DNA from: Fragilariopsis cylindrus CCMP1102
Taxonomy: Eukaryota > Bacillariophyta > Bacillariophyceae > Bacillariales > Bacillariaceae
NCBI GenBank assembly: GCA_900095095.1
Contig: FMBT01000091.1
Span: 1-63,995 of the forward strand
Length of the DNA stretch: 63,995 nt
Direction of reading: 5' to 3'
Positions 20,568 to 32,373 of the stretch are shown piece by piece (positions within the stretch are counted from its first letter, which is position 1; every line of letters begins with the position of its first letter). The notes beneath the pieces were generated by a model. That model was given only the letters and a program-made list of their open reading frames with translations. It was not told where the DNA came from and searched no databases. Both the position numbers and the translations under genes were made by a program.

Positions 20568-22083
20568 TGTTGTCGTTAATATTAGTATTAGTATTGAAAA
20601 TGAAGAAATAAAATAAGCAGTAGAAGCAGAAGAATGAAAAATTATTTCCCAGGTAAAAGAATTAGTGAGACAACAAAAAGATCTTGAACAACTTAGTAGG
20701 CCATATGCTGTTGTGGCGGATTGAGGCCTTTCGTACATGATAGCACATACCGGAACTTGTCATACGTAGGCCTTTCGTCCTCAACGCAATTCGAGGGGAT
20801 TGAAAATGTATTCTGAGTAATTTCCCTAAAGAAATGTGAGCACTCATACTGAAATGAAAGTATATGTTAATAGATTTTGACGATCAAAGTAGGGAAACTA
20901 TTACCTCATAGGCTAGTCTTAAACTGAAATATTGTGTACGGTGTAGGCGCGATGTTAGTAAATATCCCCATCGGATGCGAATGCCTTCTTCTTTTGATTC
21001 CATATTCCTCCCGTGCAACGCTTGATTCGTACGCGCTATCGTGAGGAATTAACACACGCTAAGAGCGTGTTGAAGAAACCCTTAAAATCTTCGTATCTTC
21101 GCTTACTGTACTTATGTTTCTTTGATCGTAAAAACCGCTTCAGTTATATCACGGCAGCCTGCATTTAAGATACTAATGTGACCCTTCAACCTTGGGGACT
21201 TGCGCTCTGCTCCGTTATTATGTCACTCGGGCACAAAACTACGTGACCAAAAGGGGGCAGTTATTTTATATAATTCCCCTAAAACAATTGAATTATAAAT
21301 TTTATTTTATAATACCTAAATATCAAGTTGAGAATTATCAAAAATAAAAGGAATAATAACAACATCATCAATATAATATAGGATACCATACCACATACAA
21401 CCACCACATCTTAACAAAACACACACAACCAGCAATAACAATAAGGAATAACAATATGGAGAGTGGAATAGCAGTAGATAGATATTGCTAGAAATAGTGG
21501 TATATTCTAAGCAAGCACTGGGACAGTAATTGCTGTTTTACAAGGCAATGTGTGTAGTAGCTGTATCTATTAGCATTTGTTTGATACAGTGTATTCAAAA
21601 GCAAAAAAGGTTATGTGGACCCGCGAGGGGTTGTTTTTAAATATTAAGTTTATCCAAGTATCTGCCTCACCGCAGAGATCTCAGGAAAAATGCATGAGAT
21701 CTTGTAGTCAGTGCGGCAAAGGACAATAAACTAGGTGGGAATCGAACCCATTCACTCACCGTTTGAGCCTAGAATTTTCATACTACAGCGCGCATTCTGT
21801 GTACATAAAGAATCGAGTTTTTAACCACTTCGCGTTAAAAATCTTTTCCAGACTCACATCACAATAATGAACTAAAATAGAACAATAAACCCTACCTATA
21901 TATATATATACTTAATACTCTAGGATTTACTTTTGATTCTGCAAGCGAGAAAAAGTCATGTATCGCAGCAAAGAGAACAAATAATCATAGCACTTTTTAT
22001 TCGAAAAACATCTTAGCTAATCAAAATATTTTCTTTTTCATTAGCTGTATTATTGTTTAAGTACAAACCCAATTTTTAAATTG
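20568..22083. other. Intergenic with a tRNA-like element
   Basis: No protein gene is supported over 1.5 kb. A Pol III-type A box / B box pair and a hairpin lie at about 21660-21835 (separate entry). The rest is AT-rich with a short (TA)n near 21898-21912. Confidence 0.45.
21660..21835 (-). other. tRNA-derived element (pseudo-tRNA or SINE-like)
   Basis: On the minus strand a D-arm/A-box-like block (GAAGTGGTTAAAAACTCGATT, about 21811-21831) is followed 60-70 bp later by GGTTCGATTCC (21748-21738), an exact match to the B-box/T-loop consensus. CGA/TCG can form a short D stem and ATTCT/AGAAT an anticodon-like stem with an oversized loop. No 7-bp acceptor stem closes the molecule, so it is not an intact tRNA. 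Just beyond (21720-21668) lies a hairpin with an 8-bp core AGATCTCA/TGAGATCT flanked by GCCGCAC / GCGGTGAGGC. The head-plus-body layout suggests a tRNA-derived SINE; only one copy is visible here. Confidence 0.4.
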
Positions 22084-23477
22084 TTATTCGTCATCGTAAT
22101 CATCATCGTTATCGCTGTCGAATTCTGTATAGTCTTCCTCGTCATCATCGTACTGGTCGTAATCATCATCGTCGTCCCCATCATTTTCAGACTCAGACAT
22201 AGTGATCCGTCTTCTCATAACGAACGTACCAACGGCTGTCCCAAATACATATTCACCCCGTTTCTTGCCAAATTTTTGTTTATGTACCTGATATATCTTT
22301 CCAACCAATTTAATAACAGACTTATCAGCCAACTTACGTTGCCACGTTCCTTTATATCCATACATTCTCGTTTGGTCTTCACCTATTAGAAAGGCTGGTG
22401 CAACAAAGGACGTTTGAAAGGATGACAAACTTGCACCCTTTAATAACTTATTTTTACGAACAAATGTGTATGGGGCACGATAAACAACGACATTGTCGTT
22501 ATCATCATCATTACTACTTCCGCCTTTATCATTGCTGTCTTGCTTATTTTTGCTACGACGAACGACAACCAACGGTGGTGATGAACGACCAGCACTACTG
22601 TCACGACGACGTTGTGAGTTCTGTTGTTTTGGTGGCCCTCCACGTACGAATTCAATCGTCGCGACACTTGCAACTGTTCTAGGGTCTCCACCCCGTTTAT
22701 TACTTTTTTCAACAACTTGTTGATCTAGTCTCCAAAGTCCGTACGTATCAATTAAATCAACATGTTTAGGTCGTATTACGTGATATGCAAGTTTTCCCGG
22801 TTGTTTCACTAACGCATTCCATGCCAATGATCCCGTCATTGATATTGATTTAGTTGCGAGTTTCGTTGCAGCCGTAGCAGCATTTAAACTTGCCCCAGTC
22901 CAAGAAGAAGAAGACGATAATGAAGAAGAATCAGATGATCCTATTGGTCCTCTTCCTCTTCTTCCTGAGTTCGAATTATAACCGGGTCGTGGACGAGGAC
23001 GAGACCTTGACGTTGGTGGATCGATCAAAGAACGGTCATATTCTGTCTTCGACAGCTGTGAATCATCATCGTCCAGTTCGGAATCGTATTCGTCGTATAA
23101 TTCGTCGTCATCATCGCCGCTATCGTCATAATCTCTACCTCCTCCTCCTCCACGAATTTCTTGTAATAATTGCGACACCAAAAACAACGAGGCCGATGAC
23201 GAGTGACAGCAAGAAATAGTACTTGTATCACAAACAGGACTCGAAGTTGCTGCCGAGAGTATAGATACCTTATGCAAAGATGACGGTGTAGGAAATGTTG
23301 TAGCAGCTACAACGGCACTGTTGTTATTGTTATTGCAATCCAGCAGCAGCAGCAGTAGCAGTAGTAAAAATGGCAATGGCGTTATTTTTAAATTCCGTTG
23401 TTGTCGTCGGGGGTGATATTGGCGGGGTGATCAGCTTCACGACAGCACACTGGTTGCGGTGGCTGATTTTGTTGCAT
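22084..23477 (-). CDS. Unknown acidic protein with hydrophobic N-terminal segment
   Basis: I do not recognise this protein. The main open frame runs from 23376 to 22084 and begins with a non-ATG codon. Upstream, ATG 23477 (MQQNQPPQP) opens a frame that reaches TTT near 23392 and would join in frame if one T were added, so 23477 is the likely true start. After it comes a Leu run (PFLLLLLLLLL) that may be a signal anchor or signal peptide, then an Asp/Glu/Tyr-rich stretch, an Arg/Pro/Ser linker and an ordered core: SMTGSLAWNALVKQPGKLAY, HVIRPKHVDL, TYGLWRLDQQV, SVATIEFVRGG, FVAPAFLIGEDQTRMYGYKG and KSVIKLVGKIYQVHK. The C-terminus is again very acidic. The core looks conserved, but I assign no function. 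Confidence 0.65.
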
Positions 23478-23970
23478 TGTTTTCTTTGAGTTTCGTATTG
23501 AATCAAGGTGAGACGAATTTATGTTGCCATACGATCTAAGTATCATTGATGTCGACAAGTTATGTGTTGATTGTTGATGTGATTGATGATGTGATAATTA
23601 ATGATAATGTGAGGTTTGATGAAAAATCGATTTTTAAAATTTGACACTAACTTATGTCCTATGAATTTTTAGAATCTCTGTATCAAGTGGCCGGTAAGTT
23701 AGCTAGATTAAGAATTTAGCAAAGAAAAACTTTCACCTTTTTAGATATTTTGAGTTATGTCTGTCATCAATAAGTAGGAATGCTCTAATAAGGTCTTCTG
23801 ATTTGCTATCCATACATCTTTCGTCGAACGAACATTCAAGTATTGTACAGAGATAAGTATACGAATAATGCAGTTTTACGGTTTTGGGAGAATTATATCT
23901 TTAGAAAGTTTATGATACACTACACGTTACAGATAAATACAGTTGCCAGTTAGGGTTACTATTACTATCA
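23478..23970. other. Intergenic, nothing recognised
   Basis: 493 bp between the unknown acidic protein gene and the 3' end of the calpain gene. The sequence is AT-rich without features. Confidence 0.45.
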
Positions 23971-26116
23971 CTAATCTTCCAAGAACTCGGTCATATTCGA
24001 GGCAGATACGTAGAATGTTTGATAGAATCGAAAGAACTCTTCCTTTGTAACCCAGAATATTCCATCGTCCGCGAAGACAGGGTTTAATTCCGCTTTGATT
24101 TGAGGGTATTCGTCCCATCCAGGACCATCATCGTCAAAATCACCATCGTCGATTTCTCCAGAACCCCATGGATTACGCATTTTGGCGAGACTGATACCGG
24201 TCCCAGCGACGTTTTCATGACACTCGATAAGGGAATACGCGTGATCTTCGACCAAACCAGAGTCTTGTCCGACCGAACTCACACCACCAGCACCAGTGGT
24301 TGCCGCAGACATAATGAAATTAACATCATCCCATGCGCACAAGCGTCGAAACAAATCGTCTTCGGTGATTTCACCTGATCCACCACCACCTTCTTTTGGC
24401 CAGTCAGACTTCCACAGATTATGGCCGGGATCGTCCTTCGGATTGTTGTAATGTTTTTCCCATTTCCTTGTGTTAGAGTTATACTTTGTAAGAGCATAAA
24501 ACTTGCCAGTTTTCGGATTGCGCGATATATCATATTGAAACTTGCACCCGGTCATGATTGACCAAGCTTGGGTGCACACTCCGCCTTGAAAATGAAAATT
24601 ATTAGATTGATAATGATTTAATAAGGTATAGTAGGCACAAATTATGGCATTCGAGGTTGACGTCGAGGTATGAAGTATGTAAGATCAACAAAATAGACGT
24701 TCTCGTTTTACTATAGCTGCACACAACAACAATAATAACAACACACATACACACAAATAAAGTAGGATAATAAAGTTCCATTAAATACGCACCGTGAATA
24801 GCATCCCATCCACCACAGTGAATAGCCATTGCTTTTTCCAACAAGGCTGGCCACAATTCGCCGTATCCGCTCAAACGGCAACTGAGCAACTTTCCCGATC
24901 CATCGCTCTTCACAGCTAGCCGTTCATCGATCTCGTATGTCACTGGTTTCCATGTTTCTATGTCATAAAGAGTTATCTTGTACATGTTGGGACCAGGCAA
25001 GGGACGTTTGCTAAGCAGTTTTGTTTTCTTGAACAAGCGTGTAATGGCGCCATCGAATTCAGCCATACTAGAAATCGCACCTAATAACCAACAATCTCCA
25101 ACTGTTCCTTGAAACACGTCAGAAGGATCGACGTCTTTTATTACACACAAATTAGGTGCATCACCAATCGCCATTCCACGTCCCGGCAATATTGGAACAT
25201 TGGGACCTGAATGCAATTTGTGTCCCTGATACGTCATGTCGTCGGTATATTTGTCACGTGCATTCATCGGAAATTCGTTACTAGGAAATGCTGGCAAGTT
25301 CTGGTACGTCCACAGTAGTAACGTAAAAGTACCAGTTGCATTTGGATCATCAGCGTCCATTGTTCCTTGGGGACGATATTGATACGTACCCATTCGATGC
25401 AGCAAAGTATACTTTTGTTTTTCAGCGGAAAATTGTGGCATGTTGGTTTGGAACATCATTGCAAGGTAGGTTATTGGAGACGTGATGAATTGAATAACCC
25501 CTTCTTTTATTGGGGCGCGGACTTCTTCGAGGTCACCAGTTACCTCGCATTTCGACTTTCCGTCGAATCGAAAACTTTCAAGACGCCATTTCGTAGGATC
25601 CACTCCAACGAAGGCCTGGGGCCCTCCATTATATTTAGCAAATCCCTTATTATCGGCTTCGGCGACATTGGAGTTTTTTTTATTTACTACTTTCCGCTTG
25701 GAAGGGTCGTTCAGATCCTTCTTTACCCGTGCAATTTCTTCCGGCGTGAAATTGGATTCAAATTTTTCAATCTGTTTTTGAGATTTAAGTCCCAAAACTT
25801 GTTTGAGGACAGCGATTTGTTCTAGTGTCAATTCACCTCCACCACCAGGGCTATTGGGATCATCGTCACTGGGAGCAGCATCGTTAGCGGCGACTAATCG
25901 TGCAGGCGGTAACTTCTCTTTCTTGACAGTTTTATCTTTCTTAGGAACTTTCTTTACATTCTTTTTTTTCTTTTTGAGTATCTTTTCAGCTTGTGCACTG
26001 TCGGCACTCGATGTTTTGCCAACGTCCTTCTTCGATTTTGTTTTCTCCTTTTTGGGCTTAGGACTAGCTTGCTCCTCGCCATCTTCCGGTGCTTTCTTTT
26101 TGAAAGGATTCTTCAT
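23971..26116 (-). CDS. Calpain-type cysteine protease, two exons
   Basis: An intracellular papain-fold protease of family C2. On the minus strand exon 1 is 26116-24793 (donor CACG|GTGCGT), the intron is 24792-24585, and exon 2 is 24584-23971 (acceptor TCAAG|GCGGA). The product is about 645 residues. The full triad is present: Cys in FQGTVGDCWLLGAISSM, His in GLVEDHAYSLIEC, and Asn in KMRNPWG. The catalytic domain takes up the second half. The N-terminus is a Lys-rich tail (KNPFKKKAPEDGE, then KEKTKSKKD) followed by a segment (VDPTKWRLESFRFDGKSKCE) with no family I can name. No EF-hands or C2 domain follow the protease core, so it is not a classical animal calpain. ATG 26116 is preferred because the frame upstream has no ATG. 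Confidence 0.92.
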
Positions 26117-26991
26117 CACAAAGTAGTATTCGTCAAATAATGGCAATCGTCGATAACCGCAACTCAAGAGAGATGTGTCCTACAGTAACGTCTAACATAA
26201 AAGAACATGAGAAAAGTATGTTGTTGAGAATAATAAAGAATTATACTACTGTATGAAATAAGATTATGAATGCACGACTGGAAATTATGTCAGTTGATAT
26301 TTTTAATGACTATGACCAAAATTGACAAAAAATAATGTAAAATAAATAACCAGGGGTAATAATTTTATTACCCCGAACACAACAACATATTATGTTGAGC
26401 ATTAGCTGTTAAAGGCCAGCATGCTGATGTTGTATTTGCTACTCGTATCCATTATAGACCATAATAATGACTTGTTGATGATGCATCTTCTGAGGATTAG
26501 TAGGACAGACAAGAGTAGAGTGCTCCATGGCATGCACCATCTTGATATCAAAGTTGTTGTATATTTTTGTGCAAGCTATATACTGTGTTCTAGGAAGTGC
26601 ACAAGATCTGGTGGCTTGCTGGATTTTTTCTTAAATTTGCATTGCCAGTATAGCTTGCACAGGAACAAAAAGCAAACATCATCAGTTTGGTGCTTTTTGA
26701 AGTGAAAATCCTGTGGAATTAGTAGCAGCTATTTTATGAGGGTTGCCAACAAACTAAATGGGATTTGTATTTGCTGACTCAGTTATTCCAACAAAGACAG
26801 AAACATTTTTCTTCAGGAAAAAAATCCAAGCTAGCTACGACGAAAGACTGAAGGGAATTTACAATCTTTACTTGACAGATAGAAAGTATACATCTGTTGG
26901 AAAATATCTATATCATTATAATATATATTTAATATATATATAGTCCTATATTATATATATACATACGTATATTATATTCTACCTAATTCCT
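26117..26991. other. Intergenic, no gene supported
   Basis: 875 bp of AT-rich sequence. Two small open frames on the plus strand (about 26421-26705 and 26758-26943) lack family features and look like chance. (TA)-rich runs lie near 26920-26980. Confidence 0.45.
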
Positions 26992-29253
26992 TCAGGGAAT
27001 CCAAGCAATCCATTGCCGAAGAGGATTTACCATGGCATTTGCAGCGCTTGCTCCTGAAATTGCCACTGCAGGTACCCCAATACCAGGAAAAATTTGGTCA
27101 CCTGCCAACACAAGATTCGAGATGGGAGTACTTCCATCCTTGAGATAATCTTCAGTAGCAGAACCATATGTACCCCTCGGTCGTCTCAAAAAACGTTCAT
27201 GTGTAAGTGGTGAACCGATTAAATCTAAAACGATTCTATCTCTAACGTCCGGAATCACACTTTCTAATGCTCTCCATAACACTGTTGATCGTTCTTCTTT
27301 AAGTTGTTTGTATTCGGGTGATTTTCTATTATTACGAAATTTTTCCCAAACTTCGTATGGCTCATTTCCAGCCCCATACGCATGAAGTACCATATATCCA
27401 GATGGTGCTAGAGTTGGATCAATAACGCACGGATTTGATACAGCAATCATATTGAGTTCACCACATGGTCCATCTGAGATGCCATTAACAACTATGCCAG
27501 CGTTACCAGAAAGACCACGATCCATTACAGTATAATGCGCCTCCATTTGGGTTAGATCAAGACCTGTAGCGTTAATGGCAACGTGTAGATGTAAAAATGA
27601 TCCAGTCATTTCAGCGGTATCGCAATTGTTGAGAAGGTCTTTGTCGTTGTAAGTTTTTGTATCGCTATCGCTATCGCTATCATCCTCCTTCGTCGATGGT
27701 CTCGTCATTCTTATTGAATATCCATTCTCGTTTCCACCTTTCTTCTTCTTCGTGTTGTTCCCCACGAATCCAAGTTTGAAGGGGTAGTGACGATGATGGC
27801 GGAGTACTTTCAACAGGATCAATTTTGTCGTTGTCCTTGTCCTTATCTATATCGTTCTGGGGATTATTTTCATTATTAATTGGTAATATGCCAGAAAGTT
27901 TATCCAAAGCTTCCGTGTCCGTTTTACGGATTAAATCCCTGAGTGTCCACACGGGTGCATTGCAAATAACACCCTCTTTCGCAATTATACGTTTTCCATT
28001 TGATAATGTGATACCCGTTGCTTTTGATCCATCTGAATTAAAGTCAATTTTATCGACGTGCGTACGTAATTGAATTCGTGATCTTCTTCTGCTGCTGTTA
28101 TTGTTGTTGTTTGTTGAATGATGTTCGACACCTCGACATAATGCATCGATGACGGTACCTAATCCACCTTTAGGATAATCTAGTCCAGCACCATCACGGT
28201 GCATATCATCGATAACAAATGCCATAGCGGCTGCAGATGTTCGTGATGCGGGTAATCCACTTAAAGAAAAAGCTAACGCGTCTAACCAATCACGTAACCA
28301 TTTGTTTGTAACCACAAAGTCCGGCCCATCTAAGTACGAACGGAATGTACCAGTTAATTTCTCAGGTCCAGATGATAATAACTTGACAAGTGTGGGAAAA
28401 TATTTTAATAATGGTATAAGTGCAGATGAACCAGGTCGCATTGCCATCGCAGGTATATCAATACCGACTGTTAAATCTTTTGTTTTTGTTCGTAATTGTT
28501 CAAATTCTAATACGGCATCTGGTCCACCAAATTTTAATAATGGACCCTGTTGGAATTTATCTGGTCCTAATTCACATTTCCATCTACGTTCTTCTTGATG
28601 TTGTTGCTGTTGTTGTTGTGGATTTTCGATCATCCCCCATCCATCGTATCGTATCCATTCAACTGATTGATTAACAGCATCTAATACTTGTCGTAATGCA
28701 CAAAATGGTTTTTGTGAACATCCTAATAATATAGTTGGTCCAGAATCGAATGTAAATTTCATAGAAGAAGAAGCAGTAGTACCATTATTCGTGCTGCCTA
28801 TTGATGCTACTCTGTCAAAAGCGTGTGCACATCCACCCGGTAGATAATGTGATTCGTATATTCCTACCTTTTTATTGTATAATGTATTGAGAATAGCACC
28901 AGCGGTTAGACCACCTATTCCTGCACCTATAATAGCAATATCAACGACATGACATCATCATCATTATCAATTTCAGTTTCAATTTCGTCGTCTGTGGTTG
29001 TAGATTGGTCAAACAGCACCGTGGTCGGTCGTCGTGGCGTCATCAAAGAAGGATTGTTGTTGCGATTTCTGACGATGTTGTTGTTGTTAATCATAAATGC
29101 ATCAGCAGCCGTCATCAATCTCATTGGAGTTGATTTTACTGTCATTTCGGTTACTGTTGCCATCGTTGTTATCAATATTAGTACAAGTGCTTGTACGGCG
29201 AATACGCCAATAATGATATGACGATAACAAACCGCCATCTTTATTGTTGTCAT
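26992..29253 (-). CDS. Carotenoid-isomerase-like FAD oxidoreductase (CrtISO/phytoene desaturase family), broken frame
   Basis: An FAD-dependent oxidoreductase of the carotenoid isomerase / desaturase type. The N-terminus from ATG 29253 is hydrophobic (IIIGVFAVQALVLILITT), followed by TAADAF|MINN, an ADAF motif resembling diatom plastid cleavage sites. The FAD-binding motif DIAIIGAGIGGLTAG lies at about 28945-28900, and the family ends with LAGDQIFPGIGVPAVAISG near 27100-27045. PLTHERFLRRPRGTYG is also characteristic of CrtISO-like proteins. Two frame changes occur: near 28940, where one added base joins VMS to VDIAIIG, and inside an acidic linker at about 27800-27690, where the shift is in the other direction. 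The linker is low complexity (EEEERWK, DSDSDSD), so a repeat-length error or a missed intron is possible. Plastid carotenoid synthesis is the likely role. Confidence 0.8.
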
Positions 29254-29691
29254 TTTTAGTTAAAAAGAATGTTGTTTTTGATTTGTTTCGTTCGTTCGTT
29301 CGTTCGTTCGTTCGTCGAGATGGAAACGAAATCAGTAGCACTAGCGTTTGTAGAATGTAATCGACGGGGACGACTTTGGAGTACAGTAATGTATATACTT
29401 GTAGTCCTAACGGAAGCCTATCTTCGAATGTGGTGTGTACAGTAGCTATTATTTTTTATTACAATAGTTGCTTCCTACCGGTACCAAGTACAGAATTCAA
29501 AAATGAGAAAGATTCAAGATCGCGACAGGAAATTTTGAGTGCGAAGGACGGACGTTTCTGTTAAAATACGTCGAGATGCGTCATCACAAATTCAAATAAT
29601 TTAAAGAATAATGAAAAATCAAAAATCTTTTCTTTTGGTTATCTCTATTTACAAATTTGAAATTGACAACTAACGTTAGAAGTAACTTACG
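29254..29691. other. Divergent intergenic region with a TTCG microsatellite
   Basis: 438 bp between the divergent starts of the carotenoid-isomerase-like gene and the gene at 29692. It includes seven perfect TTCG units at 29287-29314. Confidence 0.6.
29287..29314. repeat. (TTCG)7 microsatellite
   Basis: Seven perfect tetranucleotide units, about 35 bp upstream of the carotenoid-isomerase-like start codon. Confidence 0.95.
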
Positions 29692-30801
29692 ATGACGATT
29701 CTCTTACTTTTGTTGGTTGTTGTTCAACCCAGTTTTGGGTTGTTGATGCCATCACCATTTCCATCGCCATTGTCATTGCCTATAATATGCAGCACCACTA
29801 CTATTGGAGGTACTGGAAGTACATTTAGTAGTAGTCGTTTAAGTTGTGATAACAGTAACAAATCTAAATATAATCGAATATTATTATCAACCACGACCAC
29901 GACCACGACGTTATACAATTCGAATCAAAACGAAGAAGAAGAAGAAAAAAAATCAGCTGTTTCGTTATCATCAATATTTTCTGAAGATGATATATCAAAT
30001 TTTTGTAAAGGGACGAATGCATTCTGGAAGGGATTAGTTATTGAACCAGTTCGTAATTACGTTGAAATTCGACCGGCAGGTACTACAACTGGTGACATAT
30101 TTTCAAAATTAATATCACCGCCAGAAGTTCCAGGAATACCACGACCAGTATGGTTTACAATATTAGGAAGTGTCCCAACTGGATTGAGTTGGTATGGGTA
30201 TTATAAATTTTCTGTAGAAGAGGAATTGTTTCAACATGAATTACAAACAAATAAAGATGGTCATGTATCTGGTTGTGGTGGATATGGAACATTATTTCCA
30301 TTCGTTTATGCAATTATCATAGGATTCCCATTGAGTCTTTTACATGTACCCGGAGGTGAATTGATATTACAATCAGCAGGAATATGGATTTTAGCGGGAC
30401 AAGTTAATTTGTATCGTCGTGTTAATGAATTATGCTTTGAAGATGAAAGTATTAGAAACGAAATTTTAGGAGGAGGAGGATCATTAAGAGGCAACAAAGA
30501 AGATGATGACAAAGACAGTAATGACGACTAATCATTACAACCACCCCTACATGCCTGGTGGGCATTGTTACCACCTCCACTTGATGTTGTTGTCGGTCTG
30601 CGACAGGTACATTTCCTCTCCGAATATTGGAGAGTCGTACGAGGGGAACCGTACGATAAAGATGTGATTGCAGAAGAATTATTCCCATTCATTAGTTCCA
30701 AACGATTTACACTCAAAGAATTCATACGTAAACCATCCAATTGGTTTTGGTTTACAAAAAGTTGGAAAGATTTTGATAATGTCGATTTTTTGAAAGACTA
30801 G
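29692..30801 (+). CDS. Unknown membrane protein, possibly plastid; one in-frame TAA
   Basis: I do not recognise this family. A signal peptide (ILLLLLVVVQPSFG) is followed by a Ser/Thr-rich linker. Then come an acidic patch, a conserved-looking domain (FCKGTNAFWKGLVIEPVRNY, GDIFSKLISPPEVPGIPRPV) and about three hydrophobic segments (WFTILGSVPTGLSWYGYYKF, LFPFVYAIIIGFPLSLLHV, LQSAGIWILAGQVNLY). The frame ends at TAA 30529-30531 after an Asp/Asn-rich stretch. It then stays open in the same frame to 30801 with ordered sequence (HAWWALLPPPLDVVVGLRQV, HFLSEYWRVVRGEPYDKDV, WFWFTKSWKDFDN). The second part looks like a continuation rather than a new gene: there is no ATG before HAWW, and no intron I could find removes the TAA while keeping the frame. 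A single-base substitution or readthrough are alternatives. Confidence 0.62.
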
Positions 30802-31674
30802 CTAGCTACTAGTAGTAGTAGTAAGTTGGTTGTTCTACTGCGAGTATTATGGGTGAAAACTAACTTCCTATTATCTACAAAATATATATGAACAATATGC
30901 AGTATTATTTAGTGTATGACGATCCAACAACAAAATGTGATTGCTGCTCTTATTGGTCACATGGAAGTATCAAACAACAATGTAATTCTTTTGATCCATT
31001 ATTTTCTTGTCTTTCTTGTCTTTCTTCATTCTTATCCAAGTGGGACTCGATTCACTCGTGTGACGTACGGTCGCGCGTCATTTTGACCTCTAAAAAATCA
31101 AAGCTTTTCGCTGTTGATGGTTTCTTCTGTCCACGTGTAGTTCAAAAAAATGATGCATTAGGGCTAGGGCGTAGTTGCTTGTAGTTTGCTATCAGAGCTA
31201 TCAGCATACTGTGACTATCCGTAAAAGAACAAGTACTTTGAAGTACTGTAGTTGTTGAAGAAGATGATGATGATGATGATAGAGAGTAGGCAGGTAGCTG
31301 CAGTCTTGAAATAGTCTGAAGAAAAGTTATAAAATGGTATTATGATTAACTTGTAACTTAAATCCTAATACAATTAATTAGTAGGTTTTTGGTATCTTAC
31401 TTTTTCTACAATAGCGTAGCACGGGGTAAAGCATTAATTATACATATTACAATAGGAATGAATAAATGAATTGAACCAATCATTATGATGGTTTTGGTGG
31501 CAACCAATGAACCGTTTGTTTAGTCAACAGAATAGAATAGAATAGAATATAGTAGCCAATATAAGTTGAGTTGTACTAGCCTTTTTATTATCATTTATAT
31601 CGTAAATGCTGTTGGTTCGAAAATGTCACAATTCTTATCATTATAACAACGTCGGCGCATTTTTGGTGCCCTCT
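30802..31674. other. Intergenic, no gene supported
   Basis: 873 bp between convergent 3' ends. GTAGTAGTA and GATGATGAT runs occur at 30810-30823 and 31261-31281, and GAATA repeats near 31525-31545. Confidence 0.45.
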
Positions 31675-32373
31675 TCACTTCTCCCCCATTTCTCCTATTC
31701 GTAGTCGTCGTCCGGCGATAAATTCAAGATTTAATGTATTACCAACTCCAGCGATAGGTGAATGTATTGCAATGTGTCTTCCGAATGGGTTTGTATCAGC
31801 CGTATCATCAAATTCAGGAGATCCAGGAAACATTGGTGGTGGTCCTCCTCTGTCACATCGTTGTCGTTTGCGACGACCCAGGAAAATACCTATCGGCACC
31901 GACGTTGATGTTGATGATGTTGGTGGTGGTAATGATGATTCTCGTTGTTGTTTGATCTTCGTCTTCGCCACCAGCGGAGGTGGAGTATTGAATATACAGC
32001 GTGGTACATGGAGTGTACTAGTACGTCTGATGTTGTTGCTGGCAGTGGAAAAACGATCAGGAGTACTACAGCTGTATGATTTTACAGTAGGTAGTGATGA
32101 TGGTGATGATGATGATAATTCCAATGACGGCGATGATGATGATGATGATGATGGTGGTGATGTCTCACATTCCTGTTGCTGCTGCTGCTGCTGATGTTGT
32201 TGCTGCTGCTGCGACCGCTGTTGCTTACTAGTACCATCGAGAGACATTTTGGAGACTTCATTTTGGATCCTGAAAAGATTAACGTCTTCTGAAGAAGATT
32301 CCTTGTTGCTCCAAGATGTCATATTACTAGAACCGGGAGGAGTTGCGGCTTTTGTTGAGAGATGATAAGCCAT
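31675..32373 (-). CDS. Unknown low-complexity protein
   Basis: A single-exon frame of 232 residues from ATG 32373. It has no recognised domain. Gln (32170-32220), Ser and Pro runs dominate the first half. The second half has ordered, basic and Pro-rich stretches (CIFNTPPPLV, IFLGRRKRQRCDRGG) and ends with FGRHIAIHSPIAGVGNTLNL and EFIAGRRLRIGEMGEK. GRRKRQR could act as a nuclear localisation signal. No signal peptide or membrane helix is seen. The long open frame and non-repetitive C-terminus make it likely to be real. Confidence 0.55.
   Translation of the reverse strand: MAYHLSTKAATPPGSSNMTSWSNKESSSEDVNLFRIQNEVSKMSLDGTSKQQRSQQQQQHQQQQQQQECETSPPSSSSSSSPSLELSSSSPSSLPTVKSYSCSTPDRFSTASNNIRRTSTLHVPRCIFNTPPPLVAKTKIKQQRESSLPPPTSSTSTSVPIGIFLGRRKRQRCDRGGPPPMFPGSPEFDDTADTNPFGRHIAIHSPIAGVGNTLNLEFIAGRRLRIGEMGEK

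Noticed and set aside
26421..26943. Two small plus-strand frames (94 and 61 codons)
   Set aside because: No family features, in AT-rich sequence; chance frames.
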